Source: Opitutaceae bacterium (GTDB lineage: Bacteria; Verrucomicrobiota; Verrucomicrobiia; Opitutales; Opitutaceae). From it: a DNA stretch of 64,000 nt. The stretch spans positions 1 through 64,000 of the forward strand of contig JAHFTC010000004.1 in NCBI GenBank assembly GCA_023269585.1. Reading direction: 5' to 3'. This document shows, piece by piece, positions 50,657 through 60,046 of the stretch; position 1 is the first letter of the stretch; each line of letters begins with the position of its first letter. Below the pieces are notes generated by a model, which did not search any database, was not told where the DNA came from, and saw nothing but the letters and a program-made list of their open reading frames with translations. A program made the translations under genes and the position numbers.

Positions 50657-52054
50657 ATGTCGCCGACCGATCCTTCCCTCCGTCCCTCGTCACCCCCGAA
50701 GAAGAGCCGCAAGAAGCTCTATTGGATCATCGGAGGCGCCGTATTGTTCGTGTTGTTGTGCGTCGCCGCCGCGATCAAGGGGCGCGGCGAGCAGGCCGTC
50801 ATGGTCACGACCGAAAAGGCCGTCGCCAAGACGCTCACGCAGCTGGTTTCCGCGACCGGCCGCGTGCAACCCGAGATCGAGGTGAAGATCTCCGGCGAGG
50901 TCGCCGGCGAGATCACCGACCTGCCGATCGTCGAGGGCCAGTTGGTGAAGCAGGGCGACCTGCTGGTGCGTATCAAGCCGGACTACTACAAGGCGCAGGT
51001 CGAGCAGGACCACGCCATGGTCGCCGCCGCCAAGGCCGCGGTGCTCCAGAGCGAGGCGCAGGCGGAGAAGGCCGGACTCGACTTCACCCAGGTCGACACG
51101 CTGCGCCAGCGTGGCCTCATGTCGGACACTGAATTCAACGCCAGCCGTTCGGCGTTGCGGGTGGCGACGGCCAACGTCGAGAGCGCGCGGGCCAATCTCA
51201 TGCGGGCCGAGAGCGCGCTGCGCCAGGCCGAGGACTACCTGGCGAAGACCACCATCGTCGCCCCGCGCGACGGCACGATCAGCGTGCTCAACAGCAAGCT
51301 CGGCGAGCGCGTCGTCGCCACGGGACAGTTCACCGGCACGGAGATCCTCCGCGTGGCCGACCTCGAGAAGATGGAGGTGCGCGTGAATGTGAACGAGAAC
51401 GACGTGGTCAACGTGAAGATCGGCGACAAGGCCCGCGTGCGCGTCGACGCCTTCCAGGGCCGTGAATTCCTCGGCACCGTCCGCGAGATCGCCAACACCG
51501 CGCGCACCGCCGGCGCCGCGACGCAGGACGAGGTGACGAATTTCGAGGTGCGCATCAGCGTGCGTGAACCCGGGGTGCAACTGCGGCCCGGCATGAGCGC
51601 CACCGCCGACATCATGACCAAGACGGTGGAGAACGCCGTGGCCGTGCCGATCCAGAGTGTGACGACGCGCGTGAAGGAATCCAACCAGACGCAGGAGCAG
51701 CTCCAGGCCGAGCGCGAGAAGGAGAAGGCCGAACGTCAGGGCGAGGGCGCGGCGATCGCCGTGAGCGACGCCCAACGGCGCGAGCAGGAACGGCTCGATC
51801 GCGAGCGGCTGCAGCGGGTGGTGTTCGTGCTCGAGGGCACGAAGGTCCGCCAGCAGACGGTGGATACCGGGATCCTTGACCACACCCACATCCAGATCGT
51901 CACCGGCCTGAAGGAAGGCGACGAGGTCGTGTCCGGCAGCTACGGCGCGATCACCCGCGAGCTGAAGGACGGGTCGAAGATCAAGATCCAGCCGCCGGCC
52001 AAGAAGACAGGGGCGGCGGACGCTGCGAAGACCGCGACCACGGAGAAGAAATGA
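50657..52054 (+). CDS. MacA-like periplasmic adaptor (HlyD/RND membrane fusion family)
   Basis: About 465 residues from the ATG at 50657; alternatives are ATG 50633 or an upstream TTG. One transmembrane helix ([20 protein letters not shown]) precedes a lipoyl-like domain split by a coiled-coil hairpin (about 105-185), then beta-barrel and membrane-proximal domains. Motifs include [23 protein letters not shown] and [22 protein letters not shown]. An unusual charged insertion (about residues 340-385, rich in Glu/Arg/Gln) interrupts the membrane-proximal domain. It is part of a MacAB-type efflux or secretion system and overlaps the ATPase gene (ATGA). Confidence 0.9.
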   Translation: MSPTDPSLRPSSPPKKSRKKLYWIIGGAVLFVLLCVAAAIKGRGEQAVMVTTEKAVAKTLTQLVSATGRVQPEIEVKISGEVAGEITDLPIVEGQLVKQGDLLVRIKPDYYKAQVEQDHAMVAAAKAAVLQSEAQAEKAGLDFTQVDTLRQRGLMSDTEFNASRSALRVATANVESARANLMRAESALRQAEDYLAKTTIVAPRDGTISVLNSKLGERVVATGQFTGTEILRVADLEKMEVRVNVNENDVVNVKIGDKARVRVDAFQGREFLGTVREIANTARTAGAATQDEVTNFEVRISVREPGVQLRPGMSATADIMTKTVENAVAVPIQSVTTRVKESNQTQEQLQAEREKEKAERQGEGAAIAVSDAQRREQERLDRERLQRVVFVLEGTKVRQQTVDTGILDHTHIQIVTGLKEGDEVVSGSYGAITRELKDGSKIKIQPPAKKTGAADAAKTATTEKK

Positions 52055-52791
52055 GCACGCCCGCTCCCGCTCCCACCAGCGACCGCACGGTGCGACCGCC
52101 GGGGAACCTGGTGATCGACATCCGAGGCATCACCAAGCTCTACCGGATGGGCGACTCCACGATCCATGCGCTGCGCGGCGTGAACCTCCAGATCCGCCGC
52201 AACGAGTACATCGCCATCATGGGCCCGTCCGGCAGCGGCAAATCCACGATGATGAATGTTGTCGGCTGTCTCGATACGCCGACCGCGGGCGACTACTTTT
52301 TCGGCGGGCACAACGTGGCGCACATGGACGACGACGAGCTGGCCGACATCCGCAACCGCGAGATCGGCTTCGTCTTCCAGACCTTCAACCTGCTCCCGCG
52401 CAGCGATGCGTTGCGCAACGTCGAGCTGCCGTTGATCTACGCCGGCGTGCCGGCCGGCGAGCGCCGGGAGCGCGCCGCCGAGGTGCTGCGCAATGTGGGC
52501 CTGGGCGACCGGATGCACCACAAGCCCAACGAGCTTTCGGGAGGCCAGCGCCAACGCGTGGCGATCGCGCGCGCGCTCGTGAACAATCCCTCAATCATCC
52601 TGGCCGACGAACCGACCGGTAACCTCGATTCCCGCACGGGCGACGAGATCATGCAGCTCCTCGAAATTCTCTACGCCCGTGGCAACACGATCATCCTCGT
52701 CACCCACGAGGAGGACATCGCCCGCCACGCCCGCCGCATCGTGCGCCTGCGCGACGGCGTGGTGGAAAGCGACCGGGCGGCGGCGGGCTGA
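52051..52791 (+). CDS. ABC transporter ATP-binding protein, MacB/LolD type
   Basis: 246 residues. Walker A GPSGSGKS, signature [15 protein letters not shown] and Walker [17 protein letters not shown] match the MacB/LolD (type VII ABC) ATPases. It lacks a fused membrane domain; the permeases are separate genes at 53256 and 54499. It overlaps the adaptor gene by four bases, so translation is probably coupled. The operon is then interrupted by the four-helix-bundle gene. Confidence 0.94.
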   Translation: MSTPAPAPTSDRTVRPPGNLVIDIRGITKLYRMGDSTIHALRGVNLQIRRNEYIAIMGPSGSGKSTMMNVVGCLDTPTAGDYFFGGHNVAHMDDDELADIRNREIGFVFQTFNLLPRSDALRNVELPLIYAGVPAGERRERAAEVLRNVGLGDRMHHKPNELSGGQRQRVAIARALVNNPSIILADEPTGNLDSRTGDEIMQLLEILYARGNTIILVTHEEDIARHARRIVRLRDGVVESDRAAAG

Positions 52792-52797
52792 TTTCCA

Positions 52798-52819
52798 ATT
52801 TTGGATTGCCGATTTGCGA
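52798..52819 (+). repeat. Left 22-base inverted repeat of the four-helix-bundle unit
   Basis: Begins 6 bases after the ABC ATPase stop codon. It is a perfect reverse complement of 53226-53247. The core TGGATTGCCGATTTGCGA (52802-52819) also occurs at 45481-45498. Confidence 0.85.
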
Positions 52820-52821
52820 CT

Positions 52822-52826
52822 GGAGG
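52822..52826 (+). promoter_or_regulatory. Shine-Dalgarno of the four-helix-bundle gene
   Basis: GGAGG lies just inside the left inverted repeat, eight bases before the ATG at 52835. It supports the start and independent translation. Confidence 0.55.
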
Positions 52827-52834
52827 CAACCGCC

Positions 52835-53212
52835 ATGAACGAGACCGAATTCAAAGCCAGGACGAAGGAGTTCGCGTTGCGAGTGCTCAAACTTGTCGAC
52901 GCTTTGCCGCGTAAGCGTAGTGCGGATGTGATCGGCGGCCAACTCGGGCGCGCCGGTACCTCGGTCGGGGCGAACTATCGCGCGGCGTGTCGAGCGCGTT
53001 CCAAGGCCGAGTTCGCGGCGAAACTGGGCATCGCCGAGGAAGAGGCCGATGAATCGGCGTGGTGGCTCGAGCTGATCGGCGACCACGGGCTTCTGTCCAC
53101 CGAGCGGATCACCGATCTCCACGACGAGGCGGTCGAGATCACCAGGATGTTGGCATCGTCGCGTATCACCGTCCGCGCCAATCTTGCGGCCGAAAAGCAG
53201 TCGCTCCGCTGA
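52835..53212 (+). CDS. Four-helix-bundle protein (23S rRNA intervening-sequence family)
   Basis: 125 residues. The pattern FKARTKEFALRVLKLVDALPRKRSADVIGGQLGRAGTSVGANYRAACRARSKAEFAAKLGIAEEEADESAWWLELI is diagnostic of the S23/IVP four-helix-bundle family (TIGR02436-type). These proteins are encoded inside some 23S rRNA intervening sequences and, more often, as free genes. The biochemical role is unknown. Here the gene lies between the ATPase and permease genes of an ABC operon and is bracketed by perfect 22-base inverted repeats at 52798 and 53226. That arrangement suggests insertion as a small mobile or repeat-derived unit. Confidence 0.92.
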   Translation: MNETEFKARTKEFALRVLKLVDALPRKRSADVIGGQLGRAGTSVGANYRAACRARSKAEFAAKLGIAEEEADESAWWLELIGDHGLLSTERITDLHDEAVEITRMLASSRITVRANLAAEKQSLR

Positions 53213-53225
53213 GCGCCTGCGCCAA

Positions 53226-53247
53226 TCGCAAATCGGCAATCCAAAAT
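53226..53247 (-). repeat. Right 22-base inverted repeat of the four-helix-bundle unit
   Basis: Perfect reverse complement of 52798-52819. The wider segment 53222-53243 matches 45481-45502 exactly in the opposite orientation. It ends 8 bases before the GTG start of the permease gene. Confidence 0.85.
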
Positions 53248-53255
53248 CGCAAATC

Positions 53256-54506
53256 GTGTCCCGTCTTCTTTTCGAGTTCACCGAGGCCATCCGGATCGCG
53301 GCGCAGCAGATCCGGGCGAACCGCATGCGCTCGTTCCTCACGGCGCTGGGCGTGATCATCGGCATCGTCGCGATCACCCTCATGGGTAGCGCGATCGGCG
53401 GCATCGACCGCGGCGTCAACGACAGCCTGGCGGTCGTGGGCGACGACATCCTCTACGTCACCAAATGGCCGTGGCGCGACATCGAGGACTGGTGGAATTT
53501 CCACAACCGCCCGAAGATCCGCACCGAGTACGCCGACCAGATCAACGCCTACGTCGCCGCGCACCCGGAAGTGCCGATCAAGCTCGCCGTGCCGGCCGAC
53601 GAGATGTTCACCAACGTCTATCGGGCCGACTACGCGGTGAACGCCGTCTACACGCTGGGCACCACCGCCGAGTTCCCGCGCATCGGCCGCGGCGACATGC
53701 TCGAGGGGCGTTTCTTCAACGAGACCGAGTCGCGCAGCGGGCGCAACGTGGTCGTGATCGGCTTCGACATCGCCGACGCGCTCTTCCCCGGCACGAGCCC
53801 GGTGGGCCAGACGGTGCGCCTCCGCGACCAGCAGTTCACGGTTGTCGGCGTGGCGGCGAAGCAGGGGACGTTCCTCGGGATGTTCAGCTGGGACACGATG
53901 GTGATCATCCCGCTGCCGGCCTTCCGGAAGATGTTCATGCGCGCCACCGAGGGCGCGCAGATCCGCGTGCAGATCGACCGCACCCGCGCCGACGAGGCGC
54001 GGCTGGAACTGCGCGGGATCATGCGGCGGGTGCGCGGGGTGTCACCGGAGATGCCCGACAATTTCGAGATCAACACCCAGGACAGCATCAAGAAGCAGCT
54101 CGATCCGATCCGCAACGGCTTGGCGCTGGCCGGCTTCGTCATCACCGGGCTGGCGCTCTTTGTCGGCGCGATCGGCATCATGAACATCACCTACGTGAGC
54201 GTGAAGGAGCGCACGCGGGAGATCGGCACGCGCAAGGCGCTCGGGGCGCGGCGGCGCACGATCCTGCTGCAGTTCCTGATCGAAGCCGTGTCGATCAGCA
54301 GTGTGGGCGGCGCCATCGGGATCGCGTTGGCCGGCAGCCTCGCCGCGACCGTGGCGGCGCTGGCGCCCTCGCTGCCGGTTGTTTTCCCGCTGGGGTTGGT
54401 GCTCTTCGCGTTCGGCACCTCGACGTTGGTGGGCATCGTCGCCGGATTCTTCCCGGCGTTCATGGCCAGCCGTCTCGATCCGGTGGAGGCGCTGCGCTAT
54501 GAGTGA
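53256..54506 (+). CDS. MacB-type ABC permease, first of two
   Basis: 416 residues read from a GTG at 53256 directly after the right repeat; the frame upstream runs through the repeat and is not credible. It has the FtsX/MacB plan: an N-terminal amphipathic segment and helix (ANRMRSFLTALGVIIGIVAITLMG), a large periplasmic MacB core (about 45-280) and three C-terminal helices with IGIMNITYVSVKERTREIGTRKALGARR and FFPAFMASRLDPVEALRYE. It pairs with the separate ATPase. Its 3' end overlaps the second permease by eight bases. Confidence 0.92.
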   Translation: MSRLLFEFTEAIRIAAQQIRANRMRSFLTALGVIIGIVAITLMGSAIGGIDRGVNDSLAVVGDDILYVTKWPWRDIEDWWNFHNRPKIRTEYADQINAYVAAHPEVPIKLAVPADEMFTNVYRADYAVNAVYTLGTTAEFPRIGRGDMLEGRFFNETESRSGRNVVVIGFDIADALFPGTSPVGQTVRLRDQQFTVVGVAAKQGTFLGMFSWDTMVIIPLPAFRKMFMRATEGAQIRVQIDRTRADEARLELRGIMRRVRGVSPEMPDNFEINTQDSIKKQLDPIRNGLALAGFVITGLALFVGAIGIMNITYVSVKERTREIGTRKALGARRRTILLQFLIEAVSISSVGGAIGIALAGSLAATVAALAPSLPVVFPLGLVLFAFGTSTLVGIVAGFFPAFMASRLDPVEALRYE

Positions 54507-55758
54507 GTCCCGCAAACGACAGCTCGGTCTGCCCCTGACGGAGATCCTCCGCATGGCCTGGACGTCGGTGTGCGCGCACAAGCTGCGCTCGGCGCTCACG
54601 ATGCTCGGCATCGCCATCGGCGTGTTCACGGTGATCGGGGCGATGACGATCATCACCGCGCTCCAGCGCTCGATCGAGGAGCAGCTCAACGTGCTCGGCT
54701 CGACCAGCTTCCAGGTGAGCAAGTACCCGGCGATCCACAGCCACGGGCCGGGCAATCCGTACGCGAACCGGCGCGACATCAACATCGCGCAGGCGCAACG
54801 GGCGAAGGAGTTGCTGGCCGACACCGGCGCCACGATCAGCCTCCAGGTGAGCGCCTGGGGGAAACAGGTGTTCTTCGAGGACAAGAAGACCAACCCCAAC
54901 AACCGCCTGATCGGGACCGACGAGGCGTTCATCACCGGTCGGTCCTACAATGTCGCCCTCGGCCGCAACGTCACGCGCGAGGACGTCGAGTTCGGGCGGG
55001 CGGTCTGCGTCATCGGATCCGATACGCGCGAGCGGGTGATCCCGGTGGGCGATCCGCTCGGCGCGGTCATCCGCCTCGACGGCCAGGGCTACCGCGTCGT
55101 GGGCGTGCTGGAGCGCAAGGGCGAGCTCTTCGGCCAGAGCCAGGACAACCTCGTGGTGATTCCGATCACCCGGTTTCTGCAGGTGTACGGCCGCGAACGC
55201 CGCTCGATCGGCGTCAACGTCCAGGCGCGGACGCAGGCCGAGATGAACGAGACGATGGATCGCACCTACGGGGCGATGCGCGTGGTGCGCGGGTTGCAGC
55301 CCGAGGACCCGAACGATTTCGAGATCTTCTCCAACGACACGCTTGTGCAGGCCTTCGACAAGATCGCGAACGTCGTCGGCGCCGGGGCGTTCGTCATCAG
55401 CTTCATCGCGTTGGTGGCCGCGGGCGTGGGCATCATGAACATCATGCTCGTGAGCGTGACGGAGCGCACCAAGGAGATCGGCATCCGCAAGTCGCTCGGC
55501 GCGCAGCGACGGGCGATCCTGCGGCAGTTCCTGATCGAGGCGGTGGTCATCGCGCAATGCGGCGGGCTGATCGGCATCGTGTTCGGCGTGGGGGGCGGAA
55601 ACCTCGCCGCGAAGGCGATGGAGGCGGACGCGGTTTTCCCGGTCATGTGGACGTTGATCGGCTTCGGATTCTGTTCCGCCATCGGCATCATCTTTGGCTT
55701 CTATCCCGCGTGGAAAGCCGCGCGCCTCGACCCGATCGAAGCGCTGCGGTTCGAGTGA
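54499..55758 (+). CDS. MacB-type ABC permease, second of two
   Basis: 419 residues, paralogous to the preceding gene. An N-terminal helix (LRSALTMLGIAIGVFTVIGAMTII), a MacB periplasmic core and three C-terminal helices are present, with GIMNIMLVSVTERTKEIGIRKSLGAQRR and FYPAWKAARLDPIEALRFE. Two permeases with one ATPase suggest a heterodimeric transporter. Translation is coupled to the first permease by overlap (start 54499, previous stop 54506). Confidence 0.93.
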   Translation: MSESRKRQLGLPLTEILRMAWTSVCAHKLRSALTMLGIAIGVFTVIGAMTIITALQRSIEEQLNVLGSTSFQVSKYPAIHSHGPGNPYANRRDINIAQAQRAKELLADTGATISLQVSAWGKQVFFEDKKTNPNNRLIGTDEAFITGRSYNVALGRNVTREDVEFGRAVCVIGSDTRERVIPVGDPLGAVIRLDGQGYRVVGVLERKGELFGQSQDNLVVIPITRFLQVYGRERRSIGVNVQARTQAEMNETMDRTYGAMRVVRGLQPEDPNDFEIFSNDTLVQAFDKIANVVGAGAFVISFIALVAAGVGIMNIMLVSVTERTKEIGIRKSLGAQRRAILRQFLIEAVVIAQCGGLIGIVFGVGGGNLAAKAMEADAVFPVMWTLIGFGFCSAIGIIFGFYPAWKAARLDPIEALRFE

Positions 55759-55885
55759 GCGGCGACGGCACGCTCACGCAAAGGGTCGGGCCGGGGGAGG
55801 GGAATGGTCCCGGCAGTCGAGCGCGTTTTCGGCGGCGGAAAAGTTCCTTGCCGGACTGCGCGGCCGGGCGTGCACTGCTCGCCGC

Positions 55886-56980
55886 ATGTTGGCCCTCAAA
55901 CGCACCCCGCTCTTCGCCTTCAATCAGCTGCACGGCGCCCGCTTCGTCGACTTCGGCGGCTGGGAGATGCCGGTGCAGTACCGGAGCATCCTCGAGGAGC
56001 ATCGCGTGGTGCGCCAGCGGGCCGGGCTCTTCGACGTGAGCCATATGGGCGAGGTCGAGGTCACCGGGCCCGAGGCGGTGCGTTTTCTCGACCATCTCGT
56101 GACCAACGATGTCTCGAAGCTTTTCCCTGGCCGCGTGCTCTATTCGACGATGTGCCAGCCCGACGGCGGCGTGGTCGACGACCTCATCATCTATTGCCGC
56201 GGCGCGCAGGATTTTCTCGTCTGTGTCAACGCCTCCAACACCGACAAGGACGTCGCCTGGATCCTGCAGCACGCCGCCGGTTTCAACTGCACGGTGCGCA
56301 ACCTTTCGGACGATTTCGCCCTGCTCGCCCTGCAGGGTCCCGCCTCGGTCGCGATCCTGCAGCCGCTGACCTCCACCGATCTCGGCGCGCTGAAGTACTA
56401 CCATTGCGCGTCGGGGCAAGTTGCGGGCGCCGAGTGCCTGATCGCACGCACCGGCTACACCGGGGAGAACGGCTACGAGCTGTTCTGCCGGCCGGGCGAC
56501 GCCGAAAAACTCGCCGTGACCCTCCTTGCCGCCGGCCAGCCGCACGGGCTCGAACTCGCCGGCCTCGGCGCGCGCGACAGTCTCCGCCTCGAAGCGGGAT
56601 ATCCGCTCTACGGGCACGAGATCTCGGACAAGATTTCGCCGCTCCAGGCCGGTCTCGGCTGGGTGGTGAAACTCGACAAGGCGTGCGATTTCATCGGCCG
56701 CGACGCCCTGCGCGCGCAGAAGGCCGCGGGGCTGCCGAGCCGGATCGTGTTCTTCAAGACGGGCGATCGCCGGATCATCCGCGCCGGCACACCGGTGGTC
56801 GACGCCTCCGGCCCGGTGGGCGAGGTGATGTCGGGCACGCTCTCGCCGCTGTTGAACGAGGCGATCGGTTCCGCGCTCGTGAAGAGCGGCGCCGGCGAGC
56901 TCTCCGTTGACGTGCGAGGCACCGCCATCAAGCTCACGCCGGTCAAACCGCCGTTCGTCCCGCTCCCGGCGAAAAACTGA
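55886..56980 (+). CDS. gcvT: Glycine cleavage system T protein (aminomethyltransferase)
   Basis: 364 residues. The enzyme transfers the aminomethyl carbon from lipoylated H protein to tetrahydrofolate and releases ammonia. Motifs: [42 protein letters not shown] and [21 protein letters not shown]. The Met at 55886 ([10 protein letters not shown]) starts the conserved fold. It is followed after 12 bases by gcvH. gcvP is not in the window. No glycine riboswitch is apparent upstream. Confidence 0.95.
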   Translation: MLALKRTPLFAFNQLHGARFVDFGGWEMPVQYRSILEEHRVVRQRAGLFDVSHMGEVEVTGPEAVRFLDHLVTNDVSKLFPGRVLYSTMCQPDGGVVDDLIIYCRGAQDFLVCVNASNTDKDVAWILQHAAGFNCTVRNLSDDFALLALQGPASVAILQPLTSTDLGALKYYHCASGQVAGAECLIARTGYTGENGYELFCRPGDAEKLAVTLLAAGQPHGLELAGLGARDSLRLEAGYPLYGHEISDKISPLQAGLGWVVKLDKACDFIGRDALRAQKAAGLPSRIVFFKTGDRRIIRAGTPVVDASGPVGEVMSGTLSPLLNEAIGSALVKSGAGELSVDVRGTAIKLTPVKPPFVPLPAKN

Positions 56981-56992
56981 ACTTTCCCTCCC

Positions 56993-57373
56993 ATGTCCGT
57001 TCCCACCGACTGCCACTACGCGAAATCCCACGAATGGGCGAAGCGCCTGCCCGACGGCACGGTGCTCATCGGCATCACCGCCTACGCCCAGAACAGCCTC
57101 GGCGACATCACCTTCGTGCAGCTGCCGAAGGTGGGCGCCGCGCTCCAGACCGGGGAGAGCTTCGGAGTCGTGGAGAGTGTGAAGGCGGCGTCCGATCTCT
57201 ACGCCCCGATCGCGGGCACGGTGCTGGCGGTCAACGAGGTGCTCAACGCCGCGCCGGAGACGGTGAACAAGGATCCGCACGGCGAGGGTTGGATGCTCAA
57301 GCTGCAGCCGGCCAACGCCGCCGATCTCGGCGGTCTCCTTGCGCCGGCCGACTACGCGCAGCTGATCGGCTAA
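56993..57373 (+). CDS. gcvH: Glycine cleavage system H protein
   Basis: 126 residues. The lipoylated lysine is Lys64 in VVESVKAASDLYAP. The YAKSHEWAKRLPDGTVLIGIT N-terminus and the PEWVNKDPHGEGWMLKL-type C-terminus are typical (here PETVNKDPHGEGWMLKL). It shuttles the aminomethyl group between P, T and L proteins. It lies directly after gcvT, probably in the same transcript. Confidence 0.95.
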   Translation: MSVPTDCHYAKSHEWAKRLPDGTVLIGITAYAQNSLGDITFVQLPKVGAALQTGESFGVVESVKAASDLYAPIAGTVLAVNEVLNAAPETVNKDPHGEGWMLKLQPANAADLGGLLAPADYAQLIG

Positions 57374-57535
57374 GGTTTCTCCGCGCCCTGGCGGACCCGC
57401 CCCGGTGCCCGGCGCAACGGTGTCTGGTGGGTGTGCCAGTTCCTCTGACTTTGTTTGGTCCGGAGGAATCGTACCCATTGTTGTAGGACTTTGTTTGACA
57501 GGGGCGATGGTGGGGCGCTGCGATGGGGATCGAGC

Positions 57536-59986
57536 ATGAACCCCACTCCTTTTCGGCGGATTTTGGTGACGATGGCCTTCTCCTTCCTGGCGGCAATCGA
57601 TGTCGCCGCGCAGATCGAGATACGAGCGAAACACGAAGGCGAATGGCTGCCGGTCGTCGGCTGCGACAGCGAGGAGGCCTTCGTGATGAAGGACGGCAAG
57701 CGAAAGCGGGTCTGGCGCGGCGAGATCCAGGTTCAGCCGGCCGCCGCGTTCGCGGCGGGAACGGCGTCGATCGAGAACGTGCGGATCGACCTGGACCCGA
57801 TGCGCGAAGCGACGGCGAAGGAGCGGTCGAAGCCGGGGGCAATTGCCTTCCGCTACGAGGCGGACGTCTCAAGCAAAGGGCCGCTCGACGGATGCTATGC
57901 GGTGCTGGTTTTTGTCGCGAACGGATCGGTGGGCACTCACATGGTTCCGCTCGGCGATCTGGGGCCGGGCAAGAAGCGCGCGGTGAAGGTCGAACTCACC
58001 ACGCAGGTCGACCGGGTGGCTCGCCTGCACGTGTTTTCCCGCTCCGGGGAGCTGCGTTCGAACCAAGTGACGGAAGCTTATGTGGCGCGCGAGTATTGGG
58101 ACGAGTTGACCAAGACGTCGCGAGGTGTTCCGGCGCTGGAACTCTGCAAATGGGAGGAACGATACCCGATGGCGCTTTCGAACGACGGGCGAAAACTGGC
58201 GGTGGTTCGCGAGCGGGACACCCACTTCGCCATCGTGGTGTACGATCTGGTCGCGATGAAGATCCTCGCCGAGGTCCCGGCGGACAAGGAATACGAGAGC
58301 GCGAAGTACCCCACTTGGGTCTCAGATCGCGAAGTCGCATTTGTGCTTGGGGGATGGAAACTCATGTTGCTCGACTACGAGAAACGTGAGGTCAAGCAGC
58401 TGCGCGAAAACGTCTGGCGCATCCTTTTCGGCCGGGTGGACAAACCCAGTGTTGTGGTCACCCACGGTCTGGTGATGGGCCGGAGTGCCGTTTCGCAGTA
58501 CGACGTGGTGGAGCGAAAGGTTGTAGAGAAGGACCCGCTGTCGAACGGTCTCACGACTTTCGACCGGCTTGGGCGTGGGCGGCTCCGGGAGGAATACGAC
58601 GATGAAATGCGGAAGCATTATTGTCGGTTACCGGGGAGCGATCGGTGGGTTCCGATCGATTCGACCGTCAAACAGGCCGGGCTGAGGTTCTCCCGGAGTG
58701 GCGCGGACTTTCTCGATGAGGTGGCGGCTGTCATCGGTCCGGGACCGGATGACGAGTCGATCTACATCGCAGACCGGAGTGCCTCGGACACCTTCCAGTT
58801 GGCGGTCTACAATCCGGTCAAAGGGGTGATCACCCAGACGATAGCGAAACATCCGAAATATGATCTGTGGACGGACGACGAGGAGAGGAGTCTGCTCCGA
58901 GATCCGGCGACGAATGCCCCGGTCGGCGTGGTCTACCAGGGCGACCGCCCGCGCGTGGTTTGGTGGGATCCGCAATGTGCCGCCGCGCAGCGGGTGCTGG
59001 AGGGCGCTTTTGCCGGCCAGACGGTGACCCCGATCACCTGGGTGGCGGACCGCTCGACGTTTATCTTTCTCGTCGGGAGCGATCAGGACCCGGGCTCGTA
59101 TTTCTTGTATCGCGCGGCCGAAGCCAAACTGATCCCGATGTTCAAGATCGCACCGGCGTTGGCGGGGCGGACGCTGGCGCAGACGAAACCGTTGGAGTTC
59201 ATGGCCCGCGATGGTGCGCCGATCCACGGTTATCTCACCCTGCCGGCGGGCGGATCGACGGGACCGGCTCCGTTGATCGTCTGGGTGCATGGTGGCCCGT
59301 TCGCTCGTGATACCTGGGGTTTTGATGCGACCAACCAGTTTCTTGCGACGCGAGGCTACGCAGTGTTGCAGGTCAATTATCGTGGCTCGTCCGGCTACGG
59401 TGCGGCCTACACGAAGGCGGGATTGCGATCCCGTTTGGATACCGTGGTGCTGGATGACATTGCCGACGGAGTGCGCCACTTGATCCAGGCCGGGACAGTC
59501 GACCCGCAGCGGGTCGCGATCGGCGGAGGGAGTTTCGGCGGGTGGGCGACCTATATGAGCTTGATCAAGTATCCCGAGCTGTATCGGGCGGGCGTGGCCG
59601 TTGCGGCGGTGTCCAATTTCCGGAGGATGCAGCAGTACAATCGGAACCGGAGCTGGGGCGACTACTACGCCTACGAGGTGTGGAAAACCGTGCTGGGTCG
59701 GTCGGATTTCGCTGCGAACGAGAAGTTCATCGATCCCTTGCTTCGCGCCGCTGAGATCAGACAACCCGTCTACATCATGCATGGCGAAGGTGACAGCGTG
59801 GTGCCGGCCACGCAGGCGCGGGAGATGTTGAAGGCGTTGCAGAAGACCAACGCGAACATCGATTCGATGAGCTTCCCCAACGCGGGGCATTCCTACTGGT
59901 CGGTCCGCGATCGGGTAAAGATGCTCAACGAGATGGAAGGATTCTTCCGCAAGCACCTTGCGCCACCAGCTGCGGTCGAACCGTGA
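57536..59986 (+). CDS. S9 family prolyl oligopeptidase-like serine peptidase
   Basis: 816 residues. A signal peptide (ILVTMAFSFLAAIDVAAQ) precedes a beta-propeller-like N-terminal half. The C-terminal alpha/beta hydrolase domain has the catalytic Ser666 in GGGSFGGWATYM, Asp753 in HGEGDSVVP and His785 in NAGHSYW; the oxyanion strand is IVWVHGGPFARDTWGF. This fits S9C acylaminoacyl/dipeptidyl peptidases in the periplasm. The Met at 57536 starts the signal peptide. Its upstream region carries a short direct repeat GACTTTGTTTG (57447 and 57487). Confidence 0.9.
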   Translation: MNPTPFRRILVTMAFSFLAAIDVAAQIEIRAKHEGEWLPVVGCDSEEAFVMKDGKRKRVWRGEIQVQPAAAFAAGTASIENVRIDLDPMREATAKERSKPGAIAFRYEADVSSKGPLDGCYAVLVFVANGSVGTHMVPLGDLGPGKKRAVKVELTTQVDRVARLHVFSRSGELRSNQVTEAYVAREYWDELTKTSRGVPALELCKWEERYPMALSNDGRKLAVVRERDTHFAIVVYDLVAMKILAEVPADKEYESAKYPTWVSDREVAFVLGGWKLMLLDYEKREVKQLRENVWRILFGRVDKPSVVVTHGLVMGRSAVSQYDVVERKVVEKDPLSNGLTTFDRLGRGRLREEYDDEMRKHYCRLPGSDRWVPIDSTVKQAGLRFSRSGADFLDEVAAVIGPGPDDESIYIADRSASDTFQLAVYNPVKGVITQTIAKHPKYDLWTDDEERSLLRDPATNAPVGVVYQGDRPRVVWWDPQCAAAQRVLEGAFAGQTVTPITWVADRSTFIFLVGSDQDPGSYFLYRAAEAKLIPMFKIAPALAGRTLAQTKPLEFMARDGAPIHGYLTLPAGGSTGPAPLIVWVHGGPFARDTWGFDATNQFLATRGYAVLQVNYRGSSGYGAAYTKAGLRSRLDTVVLDDIADGVRHLIQAGTVDPQRVAIGGGSFGGWATYMSLIKYPELYRAGVAVAAVSNFRRMQQYNRNRSWGDYYAYEVWKTVLGRSDFAANEKFIDPLLRAAEIRQPVYIMHGEGDSVVPATQAREMLKALQKTNANIDSMSFPNAGHSYWSVRDRVKMLNEMEGFFRKHLAPPAAVEP

Positions 59987-60046
59987 AGGATGAAGCGCTA
60001 TGCTTGAGCCGGCCTTGGGATCCGACGACCGCAGTGCGCGAAGGGA

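Noticed and set aside
52051..55758. LolCDE lipoprotein release system
   Set aside because: The ATPase is similar, but a MacA-type adaptor precedes it and the permeases have the MacB core and periplasmic layout.
55759..55885. Glycine riboswitch upstream of gcvT
   Set aside because: The 127-base gap has no recognisable aptamer core or paired elements of that class.
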